In this document: piece after piece, positions 10,250-23,544 of the stretch | Layout of the letters: each line of letters begins with the position of its first letter | Numbering within the stretch: the stretch's first letter is position 1 | From: Ottelia alismoides | Taxonomy: Eukaryota; Streptophyta; Magnoliopsida; Alismatales; Hydrocharitaceae | Direction: 5' to 3' | Assembly (NCBI GenBank): GCA_037367405.1 | Contig: JAZKJV010002947.1 | Location: 992,001-1,056,000, forward strand | DNA: 64,000 bases | Position numbers and translations under genes: made by a program | The notes under the pieces: generated by a model | Told to the model about the DNA's origin: nothing | The model's database searches: none | The model's input: the letters and a program-made list of their open reading frames with translations, nothing else

Positions 10250-13103
10250 AAATACAAATATATATGAAGGATATCTTTTTATTTCAGCTATATTTATATA
10301 ACCTAACCCTCGAGATCAAGTCAGCATAAATTAGTCGACAAATAAATAAGCAGGGGAGATAAGTAAGAAAACATCAGAAAGAATCAATTATAATCACATC
10401 AGAAAGAATCCATTATTTATACAATATTTATCAAAACTTCAATGATTTTTAATTAATTCATTTATACATATTTTTCACCAAACTCTTATCTATTTCTAGA
10501 AATGTATATAAAAATATAAAAATCTTAAAAAAATCTAAATTGTATATATGCCAAGAGAACCAACTTTCAAATTGTCAATTTCTCTACTTCAGAACATCAT
10601 GGCGTCTTCATATGAACTCCAAATTCACTCTACTCAAGTTTAAAGTTCATAAAATAATATTATCTAATTAATGAAGATAATCTCACTAAAATTGAAGTCT
10701 ATTTGCAAAAAGTCGATTTCAAACCTAAAGATAATTGGATTTTTAGGTTATTTCTTTATTTAGAACATATTATTTTACAGTTTCGGTAATTTTATAATTT
10801 TTAATTATTTTTTCGGTATTGTATTTTGTCCACAAATTATTCGAAATTTTTAGACACTATTTATTTATTTAAATAAATAAAAAAATCTTAATTTACAGAT
10901 AAATTTGAACTACAACATTTATATCTCTATTTATTTATATATCTAAACTAATGTATTAAAATTCATAAAAATTCCTACATACCTCATTATTATCCTAATG
11001 AATAATAAAATATAAAATTGGCATGCTATTTATTCAAAAATTAAACCAAAAATAAAAACTGTATGTATTAAGTATACTATATACATATCTATTAATATTA
11101 TATTTATATTTCATTAAATATTTGTTATTTATAAAAAATATATATTAAATTAATATATTTAATTATGCACACTTTTCAGTTTTATACCTAATTTAAATAA
11201 TGTTATTTACTATTTATTAGTTATTGAGCCCACCAAGTCTTGACACGTGTCAACACCTGGTTCTTCCTCAAGAACTGATTGTTGCAGTCTGTTGTAACTG
11301 GCCTACTTCAATCAATTTTCATGTGTCCATCTTTCATCCTTCACCTGATATGAACCCTCCAACACAGAGACCTAACTACCATAACACACGCCTACCATCA
11401 GATGTACCTAAAACCCTTTTCGATCTCCCTATAAAAATCCCTAAAGATTGTTATTTCAAACCTAACTCTCCTACTACCAGAACCATCTGGCTGTGAATCC
11501 ACCTTCTCCACCCCGTACGGGCCATCTCCGGTGGTGACAACATCCAAGGCCTTTCCCTTGTGGAAGGAGGAAGAACGGAGAAGTCGTTCCAGGGTTAGCT
11601 TTGCCTTGCAACGCCGCCGTCGTGACGTTCAGCTCTAGTGAATCGAGTTGTTGAAATACCACCAGAAGGATCATACATTGTTCACTCCAAGGTATGACTT
11701 CATTTCCCTTTCAAATTTCTCAATCTTCATGCCTGAATTAGGATATTAATCCATTTTAATAGTACTTAATCACCCATCTATCATTAGCAACCTGATAACA
11801 CTTCAATTTGACACAAATCGACTCAAATTTCGTATGCAATATCCCCATTCATGGAATCCATTCTTTAACCTATTTCCATATAAATCTTAGGTCAATTCAT
11901 CTTCGATTCGAGCAATTCTTTAAACTTGCAGGTCGTCATTATCTGGTGGGATATCATAAAGTAGCAAGCATCAACTCATAGCCAATCAAACAATCAACAG
12001 ATCTATGTCTTCACCGATTTTTAGCTATGGGGCTCAAACCCTAGAACCTCCTTCACTTCTGAGCATCCCAACCTACAAGACACATCTTCCTCGACTACAC
12101 CACATAGTGGGATTGCTCGCAAGGATGATGTAGATCCTCTTCGGTCCCACCTCTGACCAATCATCACGAAGGACAAAGATCGAATTAGAAGCTGCCACCG
12201 CTCAAGATTTTGTGAAGAACAAGTTCTTCCTCTAGTTCTTACAAGTTCACGACGCGTGTCATACTAAGCAATCCATATTAAATGTCACCATCTAATCACA
12301 ACTATCCAACTCTTAAACGATAGAAATTTTATAAAGATGCACTCGCAGAATTATAGATTCCACACCCACCTCCAGAACTTCCTATATTCACATTTAGGTC
12401 CCTATGTGGGGACTTAAGTGTAAAGCTATCATATTTTCCTTGAACTTCGGTCCCTGACCAGAGACATAATTGAAAGGAAGGTTATTTTCTTATATTTGTA
12501 TTTTTTTGTACATTGGATTTTGGACTATTTGGACATTTGTGGATTTTGTGTACCCTTTGACACTATTGTTACAACATAATTTTTTAAATTTTCTTTTATA
12601 TCGAATTTTGAATATTTCTTCGAGCTTTCTACTTTTATTTTCATCTTGATCTTCGATACGTTTTGATTTGTTTTCGTGTATTCTTTCGAGTATGTTGCAA
12701 AAGTCTCTTTTATCTACTATATAATATCACTTATATCACGAAATATTCCACATTCTATATTGTAGAGAAATTTGATTGAAAAATATTCAATTGAAAATTA
12801 AATAAAAACTAGAAAATTAACTAAATAATAATATAAAAATTAAAAGTACAAAAAGAGTTTTTTTACAAAAGAAGAAAAGAAAGGAAGATAAAATATCACA
12901 AACATATAACTTTCACTTGAAAATCACAAGAACAATTTTTTGCCTCATCATGTTCGACCCAGGCACACTTACTTGGATAAATAAATAGTGAACAACTCCG
13001 ATCATTTTTACTTGGAGTTGAATTTTTTATCGAAAAAATCAAATTTTGTTCAGTGGTTTCTATACCGACATTTTTTAACGGCATGCAAAATTTCGATTAT
13101 CAC

Positions 13104-13883
13104 AGGAGCCATTGGATCACGATCCAAGGGCACCTTCTTCTTCATCCTCCTCCATGGGAGGTGGCGAGAGGCCTAGGCTCTAGCTAGGTCCTCAGAGTGC
13201 CTCTGTTGCCATGCAGATAGATGACGGCTCTAGGGAGCCTAAAGAAGATCTAGCGAAGATGTTGGTGATTTATGGAAGCAGCTGTGAGATCCGGAGTAGC
13301 GTGTCGATAAGGATTCACCGGATGTGGCGGAGGAGACATGACTGCTCCGTTCGATCAATGAATAGGTAGAGTATCTGGAGGAGTTAGACGTGCATAGCCA
13401 AGCAATAAGGGTTGAACGGGGGTCCTGTTCGGGCGGAGGGATAGAGGACCAAGGCTTTATCTCCGGTGAGCCGAAGGAGAAGGAGAGTGGAGGTGACAGA
13501 TTATCTAGAGAAGGAAAGCCGGTCAGAAGGTGTAGCGAAGGTACGGGGGGTGTGATGAAGGTGACAGGATCGTCGATTGAAGGTGAACATGAGTGAATGT
13601 CTCATATTAATTAAGAGAAAATAAAAATGGAAAAGCAAAATGCATACCTCGAGGATTTGAGGAAGAGGAAGGTGGAGTAGGGAGCTTTTGTTGAGCTTTT
13701 GGGGAAGCTCCAATTGTTTCTCATGCCTGGGCAGCTATGCCAGGGACCTCAATGGTGCCTAGAGCGGTCGTGGAATGACCATGGAGACCATGGGTCATCA
13801 CTTGGAGAAGGCAATCATTGTCGTGCTTCAATCCCACCTCCCCTTGTCATGGGGAGGGGGATAAGGCTAGAGGATACTTCACG
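13104..13883. other. Unresolved repeat-like stretch between L3 and copia C1
   Basis: GC-richer, A/G-rich on the plus strand, with short meaningless open frames. On the minus strand its texture is like the leader part of a gypsy LTR and like 23545-24300 on the other side of copia C1. The two flanks may therefore be one sequence split by C1, but no matching target duplication was found (TCACG at 13879-13883 against CTATT at 23545-23549). Confidence 0.35.
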
Positions 13884-15585
13884 TGAACATAAACGATTGT
13901 ATAACCATGATGCTTCCATTCTGAGGAAGTGATGAAATAGGTTCAGATTTTAGTTACTCCTCTCATAGAGAAGTGATCTGATCTTAGTCTAAATGTCGGA
14001 CCTTAATCTGAATGTGGTTCAGATAAAATGAGAAGATTAAATCTACGGCTTTGATTTAATCGAACATCCATGGAAGGTCCCCAAGATATGGATTTGAGAT
14101 GTGATCTCAATATCCAAGTCATTATATGTGGAACAGTACAATCGCCCAATCCTTATCTCCAAGTATCCGCGGAGAAAGCACATTATCCTTGAAAGAGTTT
14201 AAGGATAATTTCACTGTTGATAAATGTATCTGAGCATTGGGAAAATTGATAATTAAATGTGATTTAATTATCATGAATAATATGAATTTGATTCATATTA
14301 TAGAGAGAGCTATCTAAGATCATTAAATGTGACTTATTTATCTAAGATGTGAATGATGTGAATGTAATTCATGTTATTTGGTCACATGAGAATAGAGATC
14401 CAAGATGATTAAATATGATTTAATTATCAAGTATATGATTAATGTGGATATCATTATCCACAATAATCATGGATATTATAAATATCATTTATAATATGAT
14501 GAAGAGATTTAATTGTAAATAGAATTACAAAATATATGTTGTTGTAAATAGAATTCACAATAAACAATTAATTATAAATCTTTACATATTATGTTGGATG
14601 TCTCAATATGATTCATATTAGTCAATGGCATGATTGAATTTTTCACAATATTAATTTTGGAAATTAGTTTTTGTGAATTGTGATGCAATAATTGTTATTG
14701 CATATTAATTAACACATATATAGATAAATTAAGACATTATCTCTTTAATGGTGGCCGTCCACCTTGACTTGTTCAGGGGGCACCCTATTTATAGTAAGGA
14801 GACTATGTCTTCTATATTATCTATGTATATTAATTAATTTAAAAATGAATTAATTATTATCTTGAAAAGGGATAAAGTTAAATTATCTTAAACTAATTGT
14901 TGTTGTGTTTTTTGAGCAACAGTTCATGACCATTGATTAATAATTTTTAATCTGCACCGTAGATTAAGAGAGCACATGGATTGAGATCCATATGCATTCA
15001 ACTAGTATAAAAGGAAGGCTAGCCCTTGCTTTTGATGACACACATAGTTCCAAGAGGAATTAAACTCTCTTCATCTCTCTCCATACATGCCAAGTCTCTC
15101 TGTATCTCTATCTCATTGTGGTTGTCCACCATGGAGCCCTAGAGAGAGTCGCCATTACCATGGCATCGCCGTTATGTTGCCGGATTATTTGCACGTGGAT
15201 CTTCGTCCCCATTGGTGTGCCTCGCTCAAGAAGAAGACATCAGAACTAGTGTGACGAGATCAGGAGATTCACTGCTCGGATCGTCAACATGGATTGCAAG
15301 GAGCACATGTCTCATCAACGCGCTCGCAAGCCTCTCCTTTGTTGGATCGGACTTGAGACAGGAGGTCTTTTTGTTTAGAGACTCGATCGCAATCATGCTT
15401 CAAGACATAAACCCAATACTTGTTTGTGATTTATATGTAATGATCAAAGAAGTGTTCGTGGATTATGTGGTTTTATCGTTTGATTTTTTTAGTTTTGTTG
15501 CCTCTAGCGACTAGTCGCTCCCAATCACATACGATGTGATCGACACGCTTACATGATGCGCTTGAATATCTTCCCATATCCTTCA
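13884..15585 (+). repeat. C1 5' LTR
   Basis: Begins TGAACATAAACG and ends CCTTCA, two bases before the PBS. The same sequence recurs at 21853-23544 and 27147-29137. A TATA box (TATAAAA) is at 15006-15012, followed about 40 bases later by a CT-rich leader. Confidence 0.85.
15006..15012 (+). promoter_or_regulatory. C1 LTR TATA box
   Basis: TATAAAA in the 5' LTR. The third LTR copy keeps it at 28215-28221; the second copy reads AATAAATG at the same place and has lost it. Confidence 0.65.
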
Positions 15586-15587
15586 AG

Positions 15588-15599
15588 TGGTATCAGAGA
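15588..15599 (+). other. C1 primer-binding site (initiator tRNA-Met type)
   Basis: TGGTATCAGAGA begins two bases after the LTR end. It differs only at the last position from the standard plant copia site TGGTATCAGAGC. Confidence 0.9.
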
Positions 15600-18500
15600 C
15601 ATAGGTCAGAGGTTTTGGATGGGATTCATAAATCTAAGATGACATGGGCACTTCAGGGTTTGTGAAATTTTATCACATTTTGTTCATGCAACCCTATTTT
15701 GTGTGCCTTTTATGCCCTGTTTAAAAGGTTTAAACTCAAAATTATTACTTGGATAATTATCCCCGTTAATTAATGAAATCGTGGGATTTGAGTTTGCGTG
15801 ATTTGAAATCCGATTGCTCAAGTTATGATCATTCTAATGAACATGTATCCACTGTTTCGAGGATGGTGAATTGAAATAATTAAATGGTTAATTGAGGTTT
15901 TGAAATGCTTATAAATGCATAAAAATTACTTGAGTTCTGTTGTAAATCAAGTTAGAAAATTATATAAATTATATTTCTTGATTTGGATTTAAATTAGTTG
16001 AGATATGCTAATTTTAGTAAGTGAGGGTCACAGCTGAAAATTACTTTTCTAATCAAGAACCTTATGATTGTCATTTAAGAATTTAATGAAATTAAATGAT
16101 TTAATTTCCTAAAAAAGTAATGGATAAATATTTTAGAAATATTTTATGATAATTATTCCCTTAAATGACATTTTCCATGACAAAAATCATAAGATAATTT
16201 ATATTGATCTCAATTGGTTACAACAATTTCAACAAACAAAATTGCTTGAATAGGATTGGGGATTTATTTAGCAAATATCCTTATATTATTAATCAAACTA
16301 TTATAAAATATATTATGTGGTATCAATTCGGTCGAAAGAATAACTATCTTGTCAAATACAAAATGATCAATTCGCATTATTCTGACCTAAGGCGAATATG
16401 GTGTCTAGTCGGGGAGCATTAGGGTAGCAGGTTGCTCCGTGAGTGGTATGTCTCACTCCCGTCGGTACTAGCCTTGACACAAGGAAAGATAATGCTTGAA
16501 GCCATAATGATGTTTTTTTAATTATTAAAATATAAATAATAGGTATTTTGTAGATTATACCATCCTTTAAGTAACAATTAAAATTTATTTGTTGATTGAT
16601 TGATTGGATTGATAATTAATCTAGTATGATTATAATAATTAGATACAATTAAAATTAAACTCTATTGTGAATAGAGTAGTATTTCCCTTGGAAGAATTAT
16701 TTAATATGATTCATAACAATTAATTAAAATTTGAACATGATATGGAGGATCACATAAGTGACATCCCTTGTATCCCATCAATGCGAAGGGTTTCGTCACC
16801 AGAGATTGTATGTTAGAGATACATGTCTGAAATAACAGCTCTTGCATACAAGCGCATCAGGATCAGGCTCTTTGCTTCTCGAAAGAGTAAGGTCGTATGC
16901 GTAGTGACCTCAATATCATGTCCTCATATTATTTGGGTGATATTGGATTGTGCATAGCGAGTTCTAATCCTGTTGGTTCACTTAATGATAGGTCAACATC
17001 ACCTTAGGGGTTGTGGGCATGTGTGTTAAAGACCGAATTGGGAATCCAAGTTGTACTTGCAAGGCAGAATGTGTTTCCACTTCTTTTTATCCGAGTTATA
17101 GGTTCTCATATTATTGGGATGTGACAAAGATAAGAAAGGAGATAGCAGATCTTGCTTGAGATGTAATGGTAGGTATATCTCTTACATTGAAAGTGATTAA
17201 GGGAATGAACATTTAATGTTGACAAGGCAAGACAACTTTGATATAAAAAATCCTAAATGAAATTAAAATATATATTCACATTTATATTTATTTATGCAAA
17301 TTTCTTATTTCATATAATCTTCATTCAACGCACTCAATACTATACTAAATAATGACCGGTGAAATATCATGGATTTGATCCATGATCAAGTTGTACTTGC
17401 AACTGGACACATAGGGTTCGTTTTGTTGCAGGGTTGGGCAGGGTTGGGTTGTCCCAACCCGAGGTACCCCTCCTTCCAACCCTCCCAATCCTCCTCACAG
17501 TTTACTATTTACAGGGGCACCCCAACCCAACCCAACCCTACAACCAAACGAATCCATAATGTTTGTGGTTGCAATGTGCAAGTTTCATCGTAATAATGAG
17601 GAATGATAATTAAATAGATAATAGTACTACAATCATAGGGTTTGTATGTCTCTATAATCTTGATCTCTCATCGAATGTACTTTAGAAGTGGCATGTCGAT
17701 GATGATCATAATTTTCAAATAATCCTTATAAAATCTAAGAAGATGTTTTGTCATACATATATGTTCTCAACATTTATTCATGGATGGCATGGTTCACTAC
17801 ATCATGTAAAATGGTGGCTCTATAAGTGATGATGTATTCAAAATATATGAGTTCCTACCTGAACCAAAGTATTTTAGAGTTTAGATGGATGTAGATGTGA
17901 TGAGTGTAATCATTCTGTTGTCTATACTCAACTCATTCATGAATCTTCATAATATTCATATTGTATGAATGGAATTAAGCATGTATAAATGTTGAAATAT
18001 TCTTTTATTGAAATATTTTGGGTTCAACATAAGAGATCATTTATCTTAAGCAATGGTTGTCTATAAATGAAGGGAGTGCAGTGGAAGCAAGGGTCTAACC
18101 CATGTGAGAATGAAAGTCAAAGAGTTGATTGTATTTCTATGACTTCCATATGACATCCAAAGAGTTGGATGAATGTGAATACGACAATAAGTCAGTGTAC
18201 TAATAGTGTGACTATCTAGACTATCTAGGATCCTTAGAGAAGGACTCAGATAGTGCATCAAAATAATCTACATTTGATCATTGAAATAGACTTGCTTATT
18301 AGATAAGATAAAAGTCTAATAATTGTATCTCGTTCTTCAAAAAATACTTGTAATTGATTGCATATGTTTTAAAGACTGGAAAATTTGATCTAAAGGTTTA
18401 ATAGTCATCTGTATGGAAATTGATTCAATTATTGCAACAATCTCCATTTGATATATAAACTTCACATTTCAGTGGGAGAGCCCTTAGTCTTAGAGAATGT

Positions 18501-18739
18501 CTATATGACCTAGATATTAGAATACACTCATTGTTTATTTCTAGATGTCGGAAATAAATAGGAATCCTGGAATAGACCTATCATAAAAAGTTATGACGGA
18601 TATATTTCAGATAGTAATTTGACATCTGGAGGACTCTACTAAATTGGAAAATTAATGAATCATTCATTAAAATTTCTAAATAATGAAAATTGAACCTTAT
18701 AAGATAAATAGGAGGACAAAGATCATTTGGCAATGATCT
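15600..18739 (+). other. C1 5' internal region, gag not recognised
   Basis: AT-rich sequence where gag should lie. Only short frames are open and none shows a zinc knuckle or other gag motif. It holds the MITE at 17414-17555. Either gag has decayed beyond recognition or it was deleted. Confidence 0.5.
17414..17555. mobile_element. MITE (Tourist/Harbinger-like)
   Basis: A 142-bp element with terminal inverted repeats of about 30 bp: GGGTTCGTTTTGTTGCAGGG at the left and, read from the right end, GGATTCGTTTGGTTGTAGGG. The interior is rich in GGTTGGG/CCCAACC. A 3-bp ATA on both sides (17411-17413, 17556-17558) fits the 3-bp duplication of PIF/Harbinger-type MITEs, although TAA/TTA is more usual. 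It is inserted in the copia internal region and has no coding capacity. Confidence 0.75.
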
Positions 18740-19560
18740 GTCATCAAGCCTTGGACATATGTCTATTGATGACATCAATAGACTAGTAAGAGATGAAGCT
18801 TTAGAATGTTGGAAATTTCAAATCTTACATAGTTGTGAATATTTTATTCAAAGTAAAATGTTTGATACACCTTTCTCTGGGAATGGTGTGATATGTACGT
18901 GTATTCAGTATCTCATACATATTGACGTATGTGGATCATCTATACCACAATAAACATTATGAATATGTAATATTTACTGATGATTATTTGTGATATGAGA
19001 TTTCTTCCGTTCACCTTTATAAAGCTTTGAAATGTTCAGAGATTTTATTTTATTTGGTTTAGAACTAAAGATTAAGCGAAGATGAAAATGAATTAATCTA
19101 ACCTAGGTAGCAAGTACCTATTAGATGAATTCAAAGAATACCTTATGGACAAAGGAAAATCATTCCTATCTCAATTATCCTAATGCGCCTAAACTCAATA
19201 AAGTTGTGGGGAGACACAAGTGGATCATGTGTGACATTATTTGATCAATGATGAATATTAGCATAATTACCTCTTAGTTTTATGGTATATGTGTAGTAGA
19301 GACTACAATATATATCCTTAATAATATTCCATGAAAATGTAAAATCGAACACCCTCCTAAGATACGGTTTAGAACCTAGCCTAGTGTTGGACACTTGAGG
19401 ATTTATGGTTGCTTGGTCCATAACTTTGCCATGGATGCAAGTCAGCTGGAACCTTGCACCAAAGAGTGCTACTTCATTATGAATATAAAGGATGGTATTG
19501 GATACCTACTTTATGACCTTGAGATTATTAAAAGATTTCATCTCTAAGGATATAAGCCTT
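18740..19560 (+). pseudogene. C1 copia integrase
   Basis: Integrase inserts element cDNA into the genome. The GAG-pre-integrase region reads LGHMSIDDINRLVRDEALE, then CEYFIQSKMFDTPFSG and LIHIDVCG (18744-18945). The core follows with FTDDYL and SKYLLDEFKEYLMDKGKS (about 19110-19170), then a GRHKWIMCDII...SMMNIS stretch (about 19205-19260) and the C-terminal VGHLRIYGCLVHNF (about 19390-19430). Stops and frame changes occur between these blocks. The expected DRGGEY box is not intact: N/S-L-G-S-K-Y is seen instead, so the second catalytic aspartate appears lost. Confidence 0.75.
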
Positions 19561-19779
19561 AGAAGATGATTCTCCTGAGAATCAAGATGAAAATGAAGTG
19601 AAGGGACTCAATCTTGAGAAGATGTTGAGGCTTCTGAAATCTGAAACTAAAAAGACAATTAAAGATGAAACATTCATACCTCTCCAAATGAGTGAGGATG
19701 GATTCCATGTGTAAATTAAGTCTGACAATGATCTGACTTCATGTGATGAAGCTTTTGAAGATCATGTCATGGAAAGATG

Positions 19780-20690
19780 GATGTTAGCAAGAAAAGTCTA
19801 AGGTAGACTTCATATACAAGTGTTGTATATGGACCCTCGAAGATCTACCTATAAGGGTAAATCATGTTAGGTGTAAAAGGATCATCAAGAGAAAGAGGGA
19901 ACCTGGTGAGTAGGTAGGGACATTCAAATCATGGCTCGTATCCACAAGATACACACGAAGAGAAGACATCGCTTGTGGTAAGACTTGCTCTTCAGTGACC
20001 TTGCTTAAACCCATCAAAATATTGCTAACTGTAGCCACACAACTTGACTTTGACATCTTCAAGATGGAAGTCAAGATTGCATTCCTCCATGAATACCTCT
20101 CTGAGGATATTCATATGAAGTAGCCCCATGGCTTCATGGATGAGGAAATCAAGGTGTGCAAGCTAAAGAACTTCATATATGGACTCAAATAAGCTTCTTA
20201 TGGTTGGAACGTAAGATTTGATAAAATTATAAATGTTATGGTTTTATATAGATCCTTGATGAACCATGTTAAGCTTAGTGGGAGTGCCATCGTGTTCATC
20301 ATGCTAAATGTAGATGATATCCTAATCATTTGGATTAATATAAAGATAATAATAAGTGTTTTATAAGTTGTTTAATCCATACCTTGAGATATGATCTCAA
20401 GGAAACCTCTTAAGATCTTAGTTCTGAAAGTTTTCAGAAGCAAAGAGAAGAGGGTATTGGGATCGTCACGTTAATGGTACACCTTGGACATTTCCATTTT
20501 CTAGAAAATTCCAAGAAAGACTTCTTTTCCTTAAGATATGGTACTGACCTATCTAAAGGGATAACACCTCAAAGAGTTGAGGATATGAATACCAAAGCTA
20601 CATGCCATAGTGCATCAACTTTGGGAAGCTCAGTGTATGCTAGATGTGTAAAAAAGTCAGATATCATACACTGGGAGTAGTAAGTTGTTT
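19780..20690 (+). pseudogene. C1 copia reverse transcriptase
   Basis: The readable blocks follow the copia order: RCKRIIKRKREPGE with VGTFKSWLVSTRYTREEDI (about 19860-19955), LLKPIKILLTVATQLDFDIF (about 20000-20060), MEVKIAFLHEYLSEDIHMK (20064-20120), VCKLKNFIYGLK (about 20152-20190), SGSAIVFIMLNVDDILII (20280-20330) and the connection FSLRYGTDLSKGITPQ with YARCVKKSDI (20524-20668). The catalytic VDD pair is intact. TAG replaces a glutamine codon after HMK and TAA replaces one after YGLK, both consistent with C-to-T change. RNase H after 20690 is not recognisable with confidence. Confidence 0.8.
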
Positions 20691-21852
20691 CTAATCCTAC
20701 AATGGATATAAAACACTAGAGTGCAATAATAGCAATATCTTCAAAGATGACAAGACTTTAGAGATAGCGATCTCTAAGTCTTATCTTCAAGAACTTAAGA
20801 CTCTATAGATAGTGATCTAAAAGAACTTAACTACAAATATTTAGGAGATAGACATCTACAAGAATAAGGGCATTCTGATAAGGATAATGGACATACATGT
20901 TATAATGATTATCGATTATAGTGTCAAAGACACTATAATTGCTTTAATAAGATTGAGTATCGGTTGCATAAGATGCAACATTCACATTGGATGCAAGCAT
21001 GTTACTAGGAGATATGCAAGTGTTGTAAAAGGACTTAGCGTAGTCTCTTGGGAACAAAGTGGCAGATCAGTTTACCTAGCTATTTTTCTATATAGACTAT
21101 GATTGTTACATGAGTGTGGGTTTAAAGATTAGCTCATTAATGGCTCTTTGGGCTAGTGGCTCTTTGGTTCTCTTGATCTCGTTAAGTCAACTCTTTGATC
21201 TAACCAATCTGACATCTCCGAATCTCTATTCCTATGTAGAGGACCTGCATCAAGAGGTCGGTCAAATATCAGCCTTTAGAGAAAAGATTGTCATCTCCTT
21301 CTCAGGCCAAGGATCCTCTCTTAACGAGATCGAGATAACCAAAGGCCTATGTCATATACTGTCATGATATAGGCACGCATCGTCTGACTGGAGACAGATG
21401 TGTTACCATATGCCTGAGTATGTACATGGACAGAACAATAAGTTGATGATCTAATCAAGGTCTATAGACTGGCGCATTGGTATACATACAAGGGTATATG
21501 AGTAATATGATCTCTCAAAGGGATCATACATGTTCATTTACTAAACTGGAAGAAATGAGATCACTCGTGAGATATTAGGAAGGATCACATTCCGTGCACG
21601 GTCTTCTCGCTTTGGAAGCTTGACTGAATTTGCAATGTTTAATATATGCTTTTGGAAAATATAAGATCAACACCTAGGTATGATATATGCTTTTGGAAAG
21701 TATGTAATCAATATCAAAACCCAATGATCAAACGATAGACTTAATAATAAAACACTGAAGGAGATATTTTAAATATATCTAAAAACTTCGGGTTTATTCT
21801 TAGTCTTCCAATATGCAGGATGTGCAGGTATTAAGAATACCTGAGGGTGATG
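20691..21852 (+). other. C1 3' internal region up to the LTR
   Basis: No confident RNase H. From about 21170 on, the sequence matches the internal 3' end of the second copia copy (26560-27146), apart from a 140-bp segment (21183-21322) that is inverted relative to it. The purine-rich GAGGGTGATG before the LTR start at 21853 is the likely polypurine tract. Confidence 0.65.
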
Positions 21853-23544
21853 TGATCATAAACGATTATATAATTATGATGCTTCCATTCTGAGGGAGTG
21901 ATTAAATATTTCTGGATTTTAGTGACTCCTCTCATAGAGAAGTGATATGTTATTTGCCCAAATGTTGGACCTTGATCTGAATATGATTCAGATACAATGA
22001 AAAGATTAGATCTACGACTTTGTTTTAATCAAACATCTATGGAAGGTCCTCGAGATCTGGATTTGAGATGTGATCTCAATATCCAAGTCCTATACATGGA
22101 ATAATACAATCGCCCTATCCTTATCTCAAGTATCCACTAAGAAAGCGCATTATCCTTAAGAGTTCAAGGATAATTTCACTGTTGATAAATGTATTTGACC
22201 ATTGAGAAAAATGATTATTAAATGTGATTTAGTTATCATGAATAATATGAAGTTGATTCATATTATAAGGAGAGTTATCTAAGATAATTAAGTGGGATTT
22301 AATTATGAAAGATGTGAATAATGTGAATGTGATTCATGTTATTTGGGATATTGAAAATAGAAATTCAAGATGATTAGATATGATTTAATTATCAAGGACA
22401 TGATTAATGTGAATCTCTATCCACAATAATCATAGATATTATAAATATGATTTATAATATGATGAAGAGATTTAATTGTAAATAGAATTACAAAATATAT
22501 GTTGTTGTAAATAGGATTCACAACAAATAATTAATTGTAAATCTAATTTACATATTTTGTTGGATTTATGGTGAATGGCATGATTGAAATTTTCATAATA
22601 TTAATTTTGGAAATTAATTTTTGTGAATTTTGATTCAATAACTGTTATTGCATATTAATTAACACATATATAAATAAATTAAGACATTATCTCTTTATTG
22701 GTGGTCATCCACCTTGACTTGTTCAAGGGGTGGATGGCCACCCTATTTATAGTAAAGAGACTATGTCTTTTATATTATCTATGTATATTAATTAATTTTA
22801 AAATGAATTCATTATTATCATGAAAGAGGGATAAAGTTAAATTGTTTTTAACTAATTGTTGTTGCATTATTGGAGCAACAAATCATGGCCATTGATTAAT
22901 AAACATTTTATCTACACCGTAGATTAAGAGAGCACGTGGATTGAGATAGATATGCATCCAACTAGAATAAATGAAAGGTGGCCCTTATCTTTGATGGCAC
23001 AAGTAGCACCAAGAGGAATTAAACTCTCTCTGTCTCTCTCTATACACGCCAAGTCTCTCTCTCTCTCTCTCATTGTGGTTGTCCACCATGGAGCCCTAGA
23101 GAGAGTCGCCATTGTCGCAGCATCGTCGTTATGATGTTGGATTATTTGTTCGTGGATCTTCGTCTCCTTCAGTATGCCTCGCTTGTGAATAAGACGTCAT
23201 ATCTCATGTGATGATATCAGGAGATTTACTTCTTGGGTCATCAATATGGATTGTGAGGAGCACGTGTCTCATCAGCACGCTCGCAAGTGTCTCCTCTGTT
23301 GGATCGGACTTGAGACAGGAGGTCTCTTCATTTAGATACTCGATCGCAACCATGCTTCAAAAGGTAAACCAAATACTTGTTTGTGGTTTAGATGAAATGA
23401 TCAGAGAACTATTCTTGGATCATGTGGTTTCATCGTTTAAGAATTTTTTTAAATTCTGTTGTCTCGAGCGACTAGTCGCTCCTGTTCATACGATGTAAGC
23501 CTTACGTTTCCATGATGCGCTTAAGGATCTTCCCATGTCCTTCA
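21853..23544 (+). repeat. C1 3' LTR
   Basis: Begins TGATCATAAACG and ends GTCCTTCA. It is collinear with the 5' LTR over its whole 1.69 kb, with scattered substitutions and small indels. It abuts gypsy LTR sequence on its right. Confidence 0.85.

Larger units (their letters stand above)
9121..13103 (+). repeat. L3: gypsy LTR interrupted by E1 and MULE-1
   Basis: Sequence on either side of MULE-1 resembles the solo LTR at 47498-50434: a stretch ending GTATATAAAAATA (about 10500), then TATGAACTCCAAATTCAC (10611-10628) and TCACTAAAATTGAAG (about 10682), in the same order and spacing. A TATA box (TATAAAAA) at 11429-11436 is followed by a GC-richer leader, and TGTTCGACCCAGG near 12950 matches the U5 block of the other LTRs. 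The proposed end is TTATCACA at 13103. A weak PBS-like sequence (AGGAGCCATTG) follows, but the end is uncertain. The LTR start would lie left of E1, outside the window. No genes. Confidence 0.6.
13884..23544 (+). mobile_element. C1: Ty1/copia LTR retrotransposon, degraded
   Basis: Two LTRs (13884-15585 and 21853-23544) in the same orientation flank 6.3 kb. The PBS TGGTATCAGAGA at 15588 matches the initiator tRNA-Met site of copia elements. Integrase traces (18740-19560) precede reverse transcriptase traces (19780-20690), the copia order. Frames are broken by many stops. No gag could be recognised in 15600-18700. The five bases flanking the outer LTR ends do not match, so the two LTRs may come from recombination between insertions. 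Confidence 0.85.
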
